Under the pieces are notes generated by a model. The model made no database searches, had not been told where the DNA came from, and worked only from the letters and a program-made list of their open reading frames with translations. Shown in pieces: positions 46,641 through 59,915 of a stretch of 60,000 nucleotides of DNA. The stretch is taken from assembly GCA_030704615.1 (NCBI GenBank), contig CM060731.1, forward strand, positions 5,768,001 to 5,828,000. Reading direction: 5' to 3'. The translations under genes were made by a program, and so were the position numbers. The stretch is from Takakia lepidozioides (taxonomy: Eukaryota > Streptophyta > Takakiopsida > Takakiales > Takakiaceae). Within the stretch, counting starts at the first letter, position 1, and each line of letters begins with the position of its first letter.

Positions 46641-47675
46641 AGGAGGCATCCATCCACGTGTGCTGATGATTCGATGAAAAGCCGTAAGGCCACGGGAACC
46701 ACACATCCCTTGTGTACTTGACTCCCACCTTTCTATCACGGGTTGGACCAGTCGTTCCCAGTTCCCTGTGGCCGGCCCGTTATGGATCCACGTGGATATC
46801 GTTCACGCGTTTTAAGACGACAAAAATGGGCGGATGAATGGACAGGTGTTGGCCAGTGGTTGATTGAACTCGTGATGGTGTTCACACCTGGCCTAGGCAG
46901 AACCAAGCCTGCTCTTCCCGAGGCTCGTATCTCACCCCCCCTCCTATTTTTAACCGTGCCGCCCTGAGATCCTAAATTTTCTGTATTTATCTATTTTATA
47001 TGTATTCTGATTTTCTTTCACCCCTGATGTAGTATTCCTTAGTTTTGATCAGTTTTGGTATACAAGGTTTTTTTTGTTTTGGTTTTCTTTTTCTTCTTTT
47101 GGTTTCCCTGTTAGGATTGTTAGGAGGAATTTTCTTTTCTTTTTTCGCTGAAGGAAAGCGTGAGTGAAAGTTCCAAGTTTTTTTCGTTTTTTTTTTAATT
47201 TTTATTACAAGTTACAATGACCTTTGGGGGGGAGAATTAACAATTAACCCCCCCCTTCTCTGATAAGGGCAGACGGAACCACAGGGAATTGAGCCCCAGA
47301 CGTGGGCCAATGCACAGGATCCCGAGCAGCCCCCGTTGTAGCAAAATCTAAATCTACTGCATTTTCCTATAAAACAAAATAAAATAATAAAGTTTTACAG
47401 GGCTACAATCCCCCTGTTCTCTAAATTATTAAACAAAAATAAAAAAATTAAATAGGATATTTCAAATTAGGCATCCCCGATGCAGAGGCAAGTGGAGATA
47501 GGGCGGTGCGCGGTTACGGGTTGTCAGCCTCCATGGCCCGTCATGTCAGGTCATTTTTTCCTCATTATCAGTACATTTGGCCTATCTCAGGCCTTCCCCA
47601 AAAAAACAAAAAAGGAGGGTGCGTTGGGAGATGGAAAATGTAGGTAAGTTATTGATAATGAGGAAACTTGTTGGC
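46641..47675. other. intergenic, T-rich and A-rich runs
   Basis: Several poly-T and poly-A runs (47,070-47,200 and 47,380-47,450). No gene recognised. Confidence 0.4.
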
Positions 47676-47713
47676 AGGGTAGGGTAGGGTAGGGTAGGGT
47701 AGGGTAGGGTAGG
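47676..47713. repeat. (GGGTA)n short array
   Basis: About seven and a half copies of the pentamer GGGTA. This is not the plant telomere repeat (TTTAGGG). Confidence 0.95.
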
Positions 47714-50473
47714 CCGTCCGAGGGAGTGTGTGAGTGTGAACAGGTAATGAGTGTGCTCACATGGAACATGTGTGGGTGCGTGAGGCGGGTTGTGTGAATG
47801 CGGCCACTGCATCCTGCAACAAGGAGACGAAGAAGAAGACCAAGACGAGAAGAGTGGGATGGGGTAGCAAGGTACGGTGTGGGGATTGCAGTGCGAGGGA
47901 TGTGTGAAAGAGAAATCGTGGCTGCATATCTTGAGATGCATGAAAGTCGGAGGGAGGGATAAACAAGCAAGTCAGAAGCGGCTGCTGCTCAGTCACTCCC
48001 CCCCCCTCCCCGCTTTGTCTCAAGTTGGCAGAACCCAGCTTGTGTGTGAGACAATTTATGTTTGCTTGGGCAGGGCAGATGCGTGACGATGGGCGGTAGG
48101 GTGACGAATTTTCCCTGAGGCGAAGTCGTCTGGGATTAAACTTTGGTGGGGCAGCACAATTTTGCGAACACTTCTCAGGAGTTGGATATCCGGCGGGCTG
48201 CAGAAAATGCCACAAGTCATTCTCGTGTCATTGGGAAAGCTTGCATTTACTGGGTTTGTCAGGACTGTCTGAAAGTTGAGGATTGAGCTTCCATTTGGTG
48301 GGGGCTGCGACCCATTTGAACATTTCATTAGATCCTTTAGAAGAGCTGAAACAAAAAGAGAGGAACGAAGGGGGGAAAGGAGGATGGGGTTTAGTGATGT
48401 CGGGATCGACTATTCCAGTAGAGATGGATCTTTCGGATCAGAAGGAGATCATTTTGGAAAACATTACCGGATTGGTAAGGGGCCTGAGATATGGAGGACC
48501 CTTAGGGATGTGGCAGTAAATGAAGGTTGAGGTGAATGCGGTATCATGGACCACGCTTATCGTGATGGCAAAATTGTTGCAGCTTTGGCACATGGGGTGC
48601 AGCTTGCCGGACCCGCCCACGCCAAGCATGGTTGGACGGTCTGTGGATGAATCTGACAAGCTTTTAGGCGCACTTTACTCTCCAGCGTTTACTTTATATC
48701 TCTACTCTCTTTTTCTACCTAAACAATGCTTTTTTGTACATTCTGTACAGACAGCTTGTTGAATCTTTCAGCCCAGGGCCAGGCATCCAAACACTAGTAT
48801 GGCCTCACGGAGGCCACCGCACTATACCTGGATGACATGTCTGGAAGGCGACAAAATGGAGAGGGCACACATGTCCTCCACTGCTGCCATCCTACTGTAT
48901 TCATTGCTTCTTCTCCTTTCAAAAATCTCCAAACCATATTCTGAGATTTCTTCTCAGTACGGAAAGCTCACTTTTTCTCAACCTCTTCTCTCAAAAAACC
49001 CCATACTGGAAGAGGATGACAAATATCTAACCCAAGGACAAAGATACTATTTACAAATTCTGTTGCCCCAGAGGAAGGGCAGACACCTACTTGTGTTACC
49101 AGTATTCAGTTCCAACTTCTAAACATTAAGCATCCTATGCACACTAAAAGAAGTTTCTAATTTCTATATTACAGAAGGTCAGCACATTTGTTCTCATTCT
49201 CAGAGGAGGTAGTGCTAAATGACATGAACATCAAGCAATTCTCTGGAGTGTACTCAGTAACTCTTCATGAAATGTAAACAGGACTAGTCGCTTCATCAAT
49301 GTATCGGTGATACCATCTGTTAGCTCCACAGACCGTGGCTCACAGATATAGAACAAGCCTATTGGTGTGCTGCACATGTGGGATCTAGTGACAGCCGTTT
49401 TCTATGACTAGACAAAGAATGTTGACAGGATATCTGGGTATGGGCTTAATGGTACTCCACTGCATGCTTTGCATAAACCACATACAAAAATTCTCACACC
49501 GCCCATCAAAACAGACACATCTGAAACAAAGCATGCCCAAAAACTCAAAATCTTCCCTAATGTGTTCTTTCAAGTGTTTTGCTCATACAGTTTTGGTACA
49601 CTACACATGAACCAGGCAGACTCTGCTGGCAATCATCAGCTTCATTTCAGATTCTAATTTTGACTGAAGAGAAGTTCTGTGATACCAATCCGATTGAGAC
49701 TGTTTTCTGTGGTGCAATATCTGTGGGACAGACTGAACAAATGCCACTCTATTCACTTCCCCATCTAGTGTTTAACCAAGTACTAGGTTTCCTATCTTAA
49801 ATTTATGGCTCCTCTAGTTCTTAAAGAGTCATTCATTAATAAGAACAACATATATTGTCTCAGTCCCCTCGTAACGATCAACAATCCAAACACGTACCTT
49901 GTAACACTTACCATGTGCACTCAGAGACAACGTCGTCAGGGCCCACAGGTGGGATGCCAGTACTCTGCAGCTGCTGTGAAGCCAAAGAAATGTGGGGGTA
50001 GAACGGCTAATGGATGCAAAACCCATATAAAATTATGGTCACTGCCATGTGAGTGGTTGTAAGACTAAGAGTTGAATCTACTGTTGTCAAGGTACTCGGC
50101 GGTGGGCTTAACTTCATCCTTGCATAAATTGTATTGCTAATACTTGTCCACTGACCTCACCAGGGCCAGTTCCTCATAACAAGAATTAAGCTGTAAACAA
50201 CCTCACTGTCTGTAGTACTCTTTTCGCAGGGTGATCTAAACCTTCATGTGAATGATTCTGCATGAGCAAACATTCAGTGCATGTGACTATCAATTATTGA
50301 AGTTTTAACTGTAGAGCCCAGCTGAGCAGATATACCTACAGACCTTTCAGCATACAGACCACCACTTGACAGGTATTTATGAGGGAGTCGTGACAAAACC
50401 CCAGCTTCCAAAGGGAGTGCTCAGTTGATGCTCTACGAACTTGGCAGGAGAACCAGGTGATAGAAGAAAAATC
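47714..50473. other. intergenic region
   Basis: No gene could be supported. Open stretches near 48.3-48.7 kb and 48.8-50.0 kb do not match a family I can name with confidence. Confidence 0.4.
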
Positions 50474-52513
50474 TCAGAAGAAATCAGTGATGCAGCGGCT
50501 GCCTGGTGGAGGATTCGAGGGCAACTTTTTCGGTGCCCTTTTTTGGTGGGGTCTGCCAGAAATAGACTCATTTTGGTTTCCTCTTTTCTCCCCATCAGCA
50601 CCATCACCGTCTTCTTCACTCTCTTCACCCTCGTGGCCAGAATCTAGCAGGGTAACAAGGTCATTACCCACACAATCACGAAATCGCCTGGTGCATGAAA
50701 TGTTCTATTAGTCCTCAAAAAATTTGAGTGAGGCTCAAAAGCAGGTGCCACATCTCTAGCTTGTCATGGACAGAAGCAGAATACAAAGTCAGCTTCAGAA
50801 GGGAAGGTTCATGGGCTGACCCCTCTGTGTCTCAATCAACCTTGGTGTGATGGATTTGCCACTGAAGATTATTACTTCGAAGACAAACTTTTGCCTCTGA
50901 TAACAGTAGAGTAAAAAGCTGTCTCTCAAATTGTTCCCCTTCTCCACCAGTAGACAAGTGCCGAATAAGCCCTCAACCAGGAAAACAATTCCAGATCCAG
51001 GAGGGGTGAGCCCTCTGTGTTTCAATCAACCTTGGTGTGATAGATTTGCCACTGAAGTTTCTTACTTTGAAGACAAACATTCTTCAAGTAAAAATGCTGT
51101 CTCTCTAAGCCATACTCCAAATTGTTCCCCGTCTTCAAAGGTAAGAGAACCACCAAATAAGCCCTTAATCAGGAAAGCAGCTCCAGATCCAGGAGGATAT
51201 GAATGGCTTCAAGACTAAAGCACCAAGCACTACACTCATTAGTAGACAAGCCTGTAGAGTAAGTATGAATTCCTGACATGGAGGGGAAGGAACTGTCAGA
51301 AAAGCAAGCAATGGCATCAGAACCTAACTATAACCATCGGCTGATCTTCAAACATCACGGCAGCTGACTTTTGATGAGGAGAGATATGAATAGAGATAGA
51401 CGGTCTCCCTGGAGACAATGTTCCTGGTGGCTGGTTTCGGCATTGACGAGGGGCCTACCCGTCCTCTGAATGACCACCAATACACCAAGAGACCATTGCA
51501 GCATTCATATTGTCCCGTGACACTGCTTAGTCCCTTAAGAGGGATGTGATTACCAGGATTGGCAGGCTGTAGGGTTTCCAGGATAGGCCATGCTTGGATT
51601 GCCCTTCCAACAGGGGAGACTACTCTATGGTGGGTCTAAGGACATGGGGCCCCTGAGACCACTGCACCACTAATGAGTCCAATCCTTGCGGCAGATTACA
51701 GCTCCAGAGGTCACATCTTTTGCATACCGCTAGGTACTTGCTGAGTATGTTTCGACTTCCACAGCTTAAGATGTGATACTCACATCCAAAGGTGATGAGT
51801 GCTCGCTTGGACATCGGATGGAGGAAATATTCATCACGACAGCTCTAATATCCACAGCGCGAAGATTTCTAGTAGTAGTCTATGTTTGACAGAACACACA
51901 CTAACCTGCTGGATTTGGCACCAAGGATGACATCCTGCCCACGAATACTCTTGCGCTTATTTTGGAGCATGACAGAAAACGCCGCCGCGGACAAGCTCTC
52001 TAGGAACAATGCTGTTGCCTGGGTGGTAATGACAATCCCATCACTGGCGACTAGACGAATATCTGGATCGAGCTTCATGATCCTTTTCACTCTGCTGGCC
52101 GGAAACGGTGCAATATACTCGGGCCCAGCTGGAATTGTTTCTGTCTCATCTGGAGCACCCTCTACACCGTTTGGAGAGGGGTTTTCTGCATTTGGCGAAG
52201 TCTGTCCTGCAGGAGACGGACACTCGCTGCCTCTCTTTTCAATAGTTTCTTCTTCAACGGTGACATCCTTTTGCAATTGTTCAGTTTCATTTGCTCCTTT
52301 CGCACTGTCGGGTTGCATAGGCTCCGCCAAGAGAGGACTCTCACATGGACGGTTGTCCAGAGCACCATAGTCTTCATTACCCTTGTCTTCATCTCCGTTC
52401 TCATTTTTCTTCCCCACGTCATCATTACTGGAATCCGGACCTCGGTTTTGTTGCAGAGGGGACCCTGAGGAAGTATTTGGGTCATCCAGTTCCTGCGTCT
52501 CAGACATTTCCAA
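50474..52513 (-). CDS. histone-fold protein (DPB3/NF-YC10/POLE4-like)
   Basis: Two exons, 52513-51906 and 50687-50474, joined in phase (AG+G) give 273 aa. A long acidic N-terminus (about 1-135, KNENGDEDKGNED) precedes a histone fold: PFPASRVKRIMKLDPDI, then ITTQATALFLESLSAAAFSV and MLQNKRKSIRGQDVILGA. The (F/L)P-SR-K-IMK start, the A-ELFL-type helix and the KRK-I---D end are those of the NF-YC/DPB3/CHRAC group, which pairs with an NF-YB-type partner in DNA polymerase epsilon, remodelers or transcription factors. Exon 2 adds an acidic and basic tail (GEESEEDGDGADGEKRG, KRAPKKLPSN). Which subgroup cannot be settled by eye. The intron holds a 190-bp tandem duplication. Confidence 0.75.
50811..51190. 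repeat. 190-bp tandem duplication in the histone-fold gene intron
   Basis: Units at 50811-51000 and 51001-51190 share CCCTCTGTGTYTCAATCAAC, TTGCCACTGAAG, CTTYGAAGACAAAC, AAATTGTTCCCC and CCAGATCCAGGAGG. The second unit is open on the plus strand (FATEVSYFEDKHSSSKNAVS) and reads like protein. Confidence 0.85.
51191..51905. other. remainder of histone-fold gene intron
   Basis: No exon or element recognised. Confidence 0.35.
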
Positions 52514-53469
52514 GTGTTCCAGTTCCTCTTTTGAGTATCAGTGGAATGGTACTTTATGACGTCCGCGGGGGAATACTCAAAGAGCTTATGGGACAATGGG
52601 ACGCATGACACGAAAGAGAGAGGGGCCCTCCACGAGCAGCCCAACAAAAACAAGAAAGAAAGATTGGCTTTTTGCTTACAATTTCTCGGAGGAGAGATCT
52701 AGAATGCATGCGTGAGAAAGAGAGAGAGAGTGAGATCCACCAGAAAACGACATGCTACAGATACGAGTTTCAGAAAGGCGGGAAATGGTTAGAATCTCGA
52801 CCAGCCGAAAAGAGTGGGAACATCTATGACAAATAGAAGGAGAACTAGCTATCGAAATGTCTAAGAAGAGAAGAGGGATTGAAATTTTGATCAAACGGAA
52901 GACTGTAGCGGGCTTGCAGGGACAACAAAAGCGCGCGGGAAATACTTTCCTCGCCACGCGTGGTGTCAAGAACATCCAAGAGTAAGAAATTCATAAATGC
53001 TGCACCTTCGCTCCGGTACTTATTATACGAACAACAGATCGCATGCATGCACGAAAGCCATCCACTGTACTTACTTGTGTACGCCCTCATCCGTGGTACC
53101 ACATCGAATACCATTCTAGGGCAGGGCCGCGTAGCACATTCTGGCATACTATATTAGGAAGGGATTGAAGTCTCTCTCCGGTGCTGGCTTCTTGAATGTC
53201 TTGAGTCACCCGGCCTGTTTCTTGATCTGTAATGTGGCATTCTTTGAGGTCTGAGCTTCAAGGGTGCTCTCTCTTTATCAGAATTGGGTGATTTGTTCTT
53301 TTCTGAACGACCCAACTGGAGTTACGGGGAGATGATAATGCTTACACCGCGATCAATGTCAAGGTTTTAGCTGAGTCTCGACTAGGAATTGGTGGGGTTT
53401 TCGTCTGCAGTCAGATTATGGGAGCTATGTCGGGTAAGGTTGTTTGATCAGAGACAAGTGTGTGTAAAG
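52514..53469. promoter_or_regulatory. divergent intergenic region (histone-fold gene / IMPA9)
   Basis: The two genes are transcribed away from each other from this 956-bp interval, which must hold both promoters. A GAGAGAGAGA tract lies at about 52,716-52,730. Start sites cannot be read directly. Confidence 0.5.
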
Positions 53470-56400
53470 ATGGAGGATACGGGTGGAGATGGGTGGCCAT
53501 ATGGGGCAGCACACCACCGCGACGCTGCCAAGACTTCAGGTGAAGTTTCCTTTTCTGTCCTTTTTTCTCCCGTATGTGTTCAATGAAGTTCTATGGTTGA
53601 TGTTGACATTGTTTTCCTCATCTCTAGACAGAGCTGTCGCGGATTACCTCATGGCATCTCATGGTTTGGCGAGCACCGTGCGTGCTTGCGTGTTTCTGTC
53701 TGGGTGCATGTAGAAAGTCGATAACTTCGGTGGCTACACTGGCCTTCCTGGCACAAATAAGTAGCCGGTAAGCCCCTGCAATCAGATTGCATCGCTGTGC
53801 GAAACCGCCATGGCTGAGTGTGTCTCTCTTCCGGGTGGGAACCCAGGGCTGCTCCCAAAACTTCTAGTAGCTTGCAGCTAAGAACTTCCTGGAGGGAACG
53901 GTTACCAGTATATTTCTTAGTGCAGCCCAGAACGAACTTTATGGATCTAAGAGTCAGAATGGTAAGCACGTAAGCCAGAATTCAACAATCAGCTGTAGGA
54001 AGATAAGTAATGGCCACAAGTTGAATTGCTGCTGGAAATCATCTTTCTCTCTCGTGGCTCAACCCTCATTCTGTGAACTCCCACAATCAGCTGTAGGAAG
54101 ATAAATAATGGCCACAAGGTCAACTTCTGCTGGAAGCCATCTTTCTTGTGGGTCCTCATTCTATCTGTGAATGTCATTTTCCTGCTTTGCATTACGAGAT
54201 AATTTCACAGCATAAATTGAAATTGGACTATATATTCCAGTTGTATCATTGAAGGTGTTCTTCTATGTGCTTAGTCACCGCTCTCTATGACATCTGGCTG
54301 TGTTCCCTTGGGTGCCTCGTGCAATAGCTAAGGGACCCTCGAGTCAATGAGAGAGACAGATAGATGTGCTTGTTGACAATTCCCTCAGAACCCTTGAGGG
54401 CAAGTCCTCCTCAAACAATCCCATCCTCCCATAGCTAGTTGTGGGGTTTCTAACCATGAGAGCATAACAGACAAAAGAGAGACGAAGAAGAAATGCATTG
54501 CCATCATAGCCGTGGTGCCACAGGCTCCCCATGGTAAATCTGCAACCAGCTTAGTGACAATTTTGGTTGATATGTTATTTCTCACTTGCATCCAACAAAG
54601 TCACGTTGGCAAGGCAGGAAAGAGTGTGGGCAGGAGGAGAAAGTCTTAATTTAAACACCATAGACCACACTTAAGAACAATTGGAGGTGCATAGTAGAAG
54701 ATACCTTTAGACACAAATTCTCCTTCAGGCTAACAACATTGTGTTGCAGTGGGGAGGGTGGCTGGGCATAGGCGGCGGCAGCAAGCTGTCACTGTGGGCA
54801 AAGAAAGGAGGGAATCTGTGGTGCGTGCCAAGCGCCTACGAAGGGTGGAGCCTTCAGAGCATGGTGATGACAGTGGAATGGAGCTTGTTGCTGCAGCTGT
54901 GGGTGATGAAGCTGCATACAAAGCTCTAGAAGACAGCACTGTCAGGGCCGTCCAGCAGCTCAAGAGCTTGTACTTCCTCCATGCTTCTTGTACACCCTGG
55001 ACACACGATGGTTGTTTGGTCCAACTCTTGCCTTCAGCTGTTCACATGTTGAAGTTCTGGGAGCCTCGTGAGATGTAGCTGAGTTGTGTTTGAGCAAACA
55101 GAAGCCCATTAAAAACAACAGAAAAGCATGTGTTGCTGGGTACACACTCGCTCTTTGTACCCTGGCTGTACCGCACCTTGATATCTCTCTACCATTCTAA
55201 TTTGACTGTTTGGCGCTGTGTATGTGTGAAGGGGAAAGGGGGCTTCAGGGAAGAAGATAGAGGCCTTGCGTACTTTGCGGCGGTTGTTGTCATGTTGCAC
55301 CATGCCTCCTATCCATGTGGCGGTCCAGGCTGGTGTGGTCCCTGTGCTGGTGGATTGCCTTTCCTTCGGTTCCTCAGAGGAGCAGGTTAGCACTTACTCT
55401 TATTAAAGAACTCCTGTGCTTTTTGCAGCTACCTGTATTTTTTCCCCTTTGCATTTATATTGCACCACAATCTTTGCATTGAATCTCCTTTTAACGAAAA
55501 ATAACCACAGTGACTGCGAATCATATTCTGCTCTGCTGTAATGTCAAGATTGCTCTTGCCGTTGTCAGCTCAGCATCCCTCGAGTCATGTTTACAATTTA
55601 GTAAGGCATCTGAGATTGGGCTAGGCCAGAGGTGACCCCCAATGACCTTAAGTTGCAATAACTTTCTATTAGAGCAGAGCGCTCGCAAGTTGTAAGGGTC
55701 TGTTTTAAGAAAAGCTCTTTGCTGGGAGATCATAAATGCTCTGTCCTTATCTGCAACTGCTAGATGCAGGGAGGGTCTGAGGCACATAACTTCTCTTTGA
55801 CATCGGTGTAGATTCATTGTTTGAGATATCAGCTTTAATTAAAAGTTCGCTTAAAGCCTATGAAGCACATGTGATTCTATCCCCTGACTTAACATGTTTG
55901 GCTTGAGGCAAGCATGGCAGCTGTTTGAGGCAGCGTGGTGCCTGACCAACATTGCATCGGGGGAGCCTGAACAAACACAGGCTGTGGAGCCTGCTCTTCC
56001 TCTTCTCATTCTTCATCTTGGAGGTGAGCCCTTCTAATCTCTAATTTCTAGCATGCAGCCTGATGGGTAGTATGGTTTTGTTCTTTTCTTTGGTGGAGAC
56101 ATGCTGTCCACAGGGTTCCTAGTAAACCCTGCCATAAGGAAGAAGCTACATATTGACTTGTCAAGCCTCTACATCCTGGTAGTGGAGTCTCTTATGTCTT
56201 TCTTATCAGCATTGCCCATTCCAGGCTGGGCTGGGAACCCCCGCTTAGAAGACTACTTTTGGTCCTCAAATAGTTACTTTTTGGCTGTTGCTATTTCTAG
56301 AGGATGTGTGCTTATTCTTCTTTGCCTGGCTCATTCAATGCTCGTAACTTTGTGTCTGAGAAAGCTCGATGTGAAAGTGGCTGGTGCTGGTGGGTTTTCT

Positions 56401-59400
56401 GAAGACAGAGAAAAGTGCAGCACACGTAGCAGAACAGTGTGCATGGGCACTGGGCAATGTTGCTGGAGAGGGGCAGGAGCTTCGTGACATGCTTCTGAAG
56501 CAAGGAGCTCTGCGGCCTCTAGCATCTCACCTGGCATCCCCCCAGCCTTCTCTGGCACGGATAGCTGCCTGGGCCATCTCAAATCTCATCAAGGTCAGAG
56601 ATGAAGCATGTTCGTAGAAATTAATGTCACATAAAACACAAGGGATGTATATCCCTCATCCTCACTTGAGAGCTGGATGCTGTGAAGTGGATCTTTGAGG
56701 ATGATTCGCCTTCTGCATTCATGTCTCGGTAAAGTGAACTATATCATTTCAGGTTCTTGGCTTTACAAATAAGTCCAAAGCCAACAGGCACCGCTCCCAG
56801 CTTATGCCCTTGTGGGTAGTCCATGCATGCATGACAAGATTGAAGTTGGAAGCTGGGGAAGTAAAGGTTCATTATTTCTGCCTTCCTGAAGATCCTTCGT
56901 GAACATGGTGTGTACAGGGTCCAAGTCCAAAGGCTGCAGGAGATCTGATGAAGCTGGAGGGCATGGCCAACACCCTCGTTCGACTTGTTGGACTAGGGTG
57001 CACTTCCACAACTTGGCGACTTGCATGCAAATCTGTAAAGCATAGAGCCACAGTAACTGTAACTATGATGATGACTTGGGGGTCCCCACCCCAATTTGCT
57101 TGTGTTGTCTTCCTGGTAGTTAAATTTAGTTTTGCTGTCTCTCAAGTCGAGTGGGTTATGCTGAGTGCAGGGATGAAGATTTGGTGGTTGAAGTTGCTTG
57201 GGTGCTGGTATACTTAACATCTATGTCGGATATGCATTCTTCCATTCTCTTGAATGCGGGTCTTCTTCCACCCCTCATTGCTCGCCTCTCTTCTTCAGAT
57301 CAGCTCTCTCTTTTGACTCCGGTACGTATCTTCTTCTGCAAATTTTGACCTTAACTGTTTTGATGTGATTGTTTTTCCTAATGTGCAAATAAGAAATGAA
57401 TAAAGCTTTCAGGGCCTCTGTCCCCTGTTTTACAAGTAAATAAAATTTTAAATGTCAAGGGTAAATTTGATAAAGACTTTAGTTTTTGAAGGCCTTTTGT
57501 ATATTCAACCAACTGTCATAAATGTGTCAGCATCTTACTCATAAAAGGAATCCCCCGAGGTAGATACCCCTTCCAAGTCTCTTGGCAAACTGAGTTTCAA
57601 GCCTCTGGATTGATTTTGATGAAATGTTGCGCCATGTAGAGAAGGGTGGTCAGGAGAAGTTAAAAAGACAGGTGAAGGAAGGTTAATAACCTGCTTCTAC
57701 CCTCCTTGGTCTATATAAACTCAGAGGACGGACAGAGAAATGCATAGGAACCGAGATTGTCATTCATACACACTTACCTTAGCTGTCTAAACGGTCATCT
57801 GTCTCAAGCTCAGAAAGACATCTCTGCTAATTTCAGGAATGGCTGCGATTGTTTCATGAACACCTGCGTGGCAGGTCTTACGGAGTTTAGGCAACATTGT
57901 TGCAGGGGATAACTTGAAGACAGATGCGGTGCTTTTGGCTGGACAAAGCCTCCCAGGTGAGTCTACCTGGAACTGTATGGATTCATTTACTTGTGGCTCC
58001 CACAAAACTTCTGAAATTGGGCCCCAATAGTGCAGCTGCAGTTTTAGGTAGGATTGACGGACAGGCTCTCTTGAAGATCAAGGGTCAAGTGGCTAAGACA
58101 CGAACTTATGGTCACAGATCATAATACACAAAAGGTATGCTAGAACATCATTTTGACATAAATCATAAGGAGTACATTGAATAAGTATAAAGATGTTATC
58201 CACTTCCAGAATTATGGGTTGGCCTGATTCGAGTGTTCCTTTTGCTCACAGGTGGTGTCATTGGTGCTCTCGCACGTTGTTTGGAGAGTGGGCATCGCAC
58301 ATTACAGAAGGTAAATCCAAGAATCTGATATACACATTGGCCTCTCCATGAAACTGTTGTATCATTCTACCTTGAGTGACTGAATCTGAAAACCTTCTGT
58401 ATGTCTTATTTATGAAGGCAGAGATCTTCTGAAACACTGATCTTCTTGAAGATGATTGTGGTCTCGACCCATCAGGGCATGAACTGAGATTGAAGGTAAA
58501 GTAGCAATCGTGCAAAGCTGAAGATAATCTTTTTGTAGGGGGTTGATTGTTCAAGGGCTGCCTTTCATCATACGAGAAAGCAGAACACCTTATTTCCAAG
58601 CATCACACCCACTTGGTTGTATCCACACTTTATTGAGGAAAGGGAGAGAGGTGCATGATTTGGATAAACTCGTAATGCCCTGTAAGTTGGATCATAGCCT
58701 TGTACATTTCTGCTTTGCTTGATGTAGGAGGCGGCCTGGGCAGTTTCCAACATAGCAGCAGGATCAGTGCTGCACAAGCAGACGGTGTTTATGGGGGGTA
58801 CAGTGCCCCCTCTGCTACATTTGTTGGCCACTGCTGCTTTTGATGTGAGAAAGGAGTCGGGCTATGCGTTGGGAAATTTGTGTGTTACTCCACAGGGAAG
58901 GGCAAAGGAGGGGGACCCCATCTTGGATCACTTGGTTGTGCTAGTTGACCATGGTTGCATACCGGGGTTTATAGCGCTAGTCAAATCACCTGATTTGGAG
59001 GCTGCAAGACTTGGTCTCCAATTTTTGGAGCTGGTGAGTCACTCTTCATTTTCTCTGCGGTCTGGTTTGTGCAGTTGTTACTCCCATCCAAATTTACAGT
59101 CCCCCTCTCTCTCAGTGACTTTTGCTCAAGCCTGCGCTTTCTAGCATGATGACTGAGTTTTTGTGCGATTTCAGGTGAGCAACAGACCACATGTTCTTCC
59201 ATTTGTGAATGTGCGTCAAGGAATGAATGACCTAACCTTGGGAGGGCTTGCAGGTAATGAGAGGACTGCCCGACGGGCGGGGCCCCAAATTAGTGGAGAA
59301 AGAAGATGGCATTGCAGCCATGGAGGAACTCCAATTTCGTGAGAATGAAGAACTCCGAACCATGGCCAATGGCCTCATAGACCACTATTTTGGTGAAGAT

Positions 59401-59508
59401 TACGGTCTGGAAGAGGAGTATGGTCCTGGGGTTAAGGAAATTTTGAGGGGTGGAGATGACAGCACAGAGTACCCCCCATGGCGAAGAGGGGGTGCAGTTA
59501 CTGCCTAA
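53470..59508 (+). CDS. IMPA9: importin subunit alpha, IMPA9 type, complete
   Basis: An armadillo-repeat nuclear import adaptor. Eleven exons: 53470-53539, 54750-54969, 55232-55385, 55921-56023, 56409-56593, 56918-56997, 57171-57321, 57875-57956, 58252-58310, 58728-59033 and 59254-59508. Total 1,665 nt (554 aa), one frame, GT-AG introns. The N-terminus MEDTGGDGW leads to VGRVAGHRRRQQAVTVGKER and VVRAKRLRRV, the short basic autoinhibitory-like region of IMPA9 (no long classical IBB domain is evident). Arm-repeat cores follow: AAWCLTNIASGEPEQTQAV, VAEQCAWALGNVAGEGQELR, AAWAISNLIKG, VAWVLVYLTSMSD, VLRSLGNIVAGDN, AAWAVSNIAAGS and GYALGNLCV. The W--(S/G)N pairs that line the NLS groove are partly conserved (QCAWALGN, AAWAISN, AAWAVSN). 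The C-terminus GPKLVEKEDGIAAMEELQFR and YFGEDYG matches the IMPA9 clade. The exon 2 donor/exon 3 acceptor pair is the least certain. Part of exons 9-10 is duplicated at 33.4-34.0 kb. Confidence 0.95.
53985..54180. repeat. 98-bp tandem duplication in IMPA9 intron 1
   Basis: CAATCAGCTGTAGGAAGATA begins units at 53,986 and 54,084, followed in both by AATGGCCACAAG, TGCTGGAA and CCTCATTCT. Confidence 0.85.
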
Positions 59509-59538
59509 GCTGCATGTGTGGAAGATATGCATATTCTA

Positions 59539-59915
59539 AGATGTTGTCTGGCGTAGCCTTGTGGCCATAGACCTCACGCCCAGTATGGGCAGGACAAAAG
59601 GGAACAGATGCGAGGGGTTCACGCCAGTAGTGGGACTCGCCATGATCTAAACAGTTTGTTCAGGTTTTCCAGATTTCCTGTAGAAAGCAAGCATCATGCC
59701 ATTTGTGAGCCGTCCAACAGTTAGGCCCCAAGAGGGCCAGGGCTTTAGGCTCAGCCTCTAGATTTGAAAGTTAGTGAAGCATGCGCGCAAGAGAGAAAAT
59801 GTCCTGATGAGACATTTTCCGTCTTGTAGCCATAGATCCCGCGCCCAATCTGGGCGGAACAAGAGGGAGCAGAACTACCTTTGGGACGGCCTTACTCCAG
59901 GAGTGGGACTGCCCT
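59539..59915 (-). mobile_element. two LINE 3'-end fragments just after IMPA9
   Basis: On the minus strand, 59780-59539 carries the terminal LINE text (EAEPKA-like GCTGAGCCTAAAGCCC, CAAATGGCATGATG, then GTCTATGGCCACAAGGCTACG). A second, shorter copy of the last 100 bp (GGGCGCGGGATCTATGGCTACAAGACGG) lies at 59915-59808 in the same orientation. Both match the end of the LINE at 2.85-2.95 kb. They are antisense to IMPA9 and start about 30 nt after its stop, so they may form its 3' UTR. Confidence 0.75.

Noticed and set aside
47676-47713. An interstitial telomere
   Set aside because: The unit is GGGTA, not TTTAGGG, and the array is only 38 bp.
48540-48655. A DJ-1/PfpI-like exon (text resembling GKIVAALAHG)
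   Set aside because: Only one short motif-like stretch, the nucleophilic cysteine would be missing, and no flanking exons were found.
49829-50026. A further exon of the histone-fold gene or a Copia fragment
   Set aside because: No motif of either could be confirmed and the histone-fold gene already ends in phase at 50474.
56101-56487. A 128-codon plus-strand ORF inside IMPA9
   Set aside because: It lies mostly in intron 4, runs out of frame through exon 5, and has no family motif.
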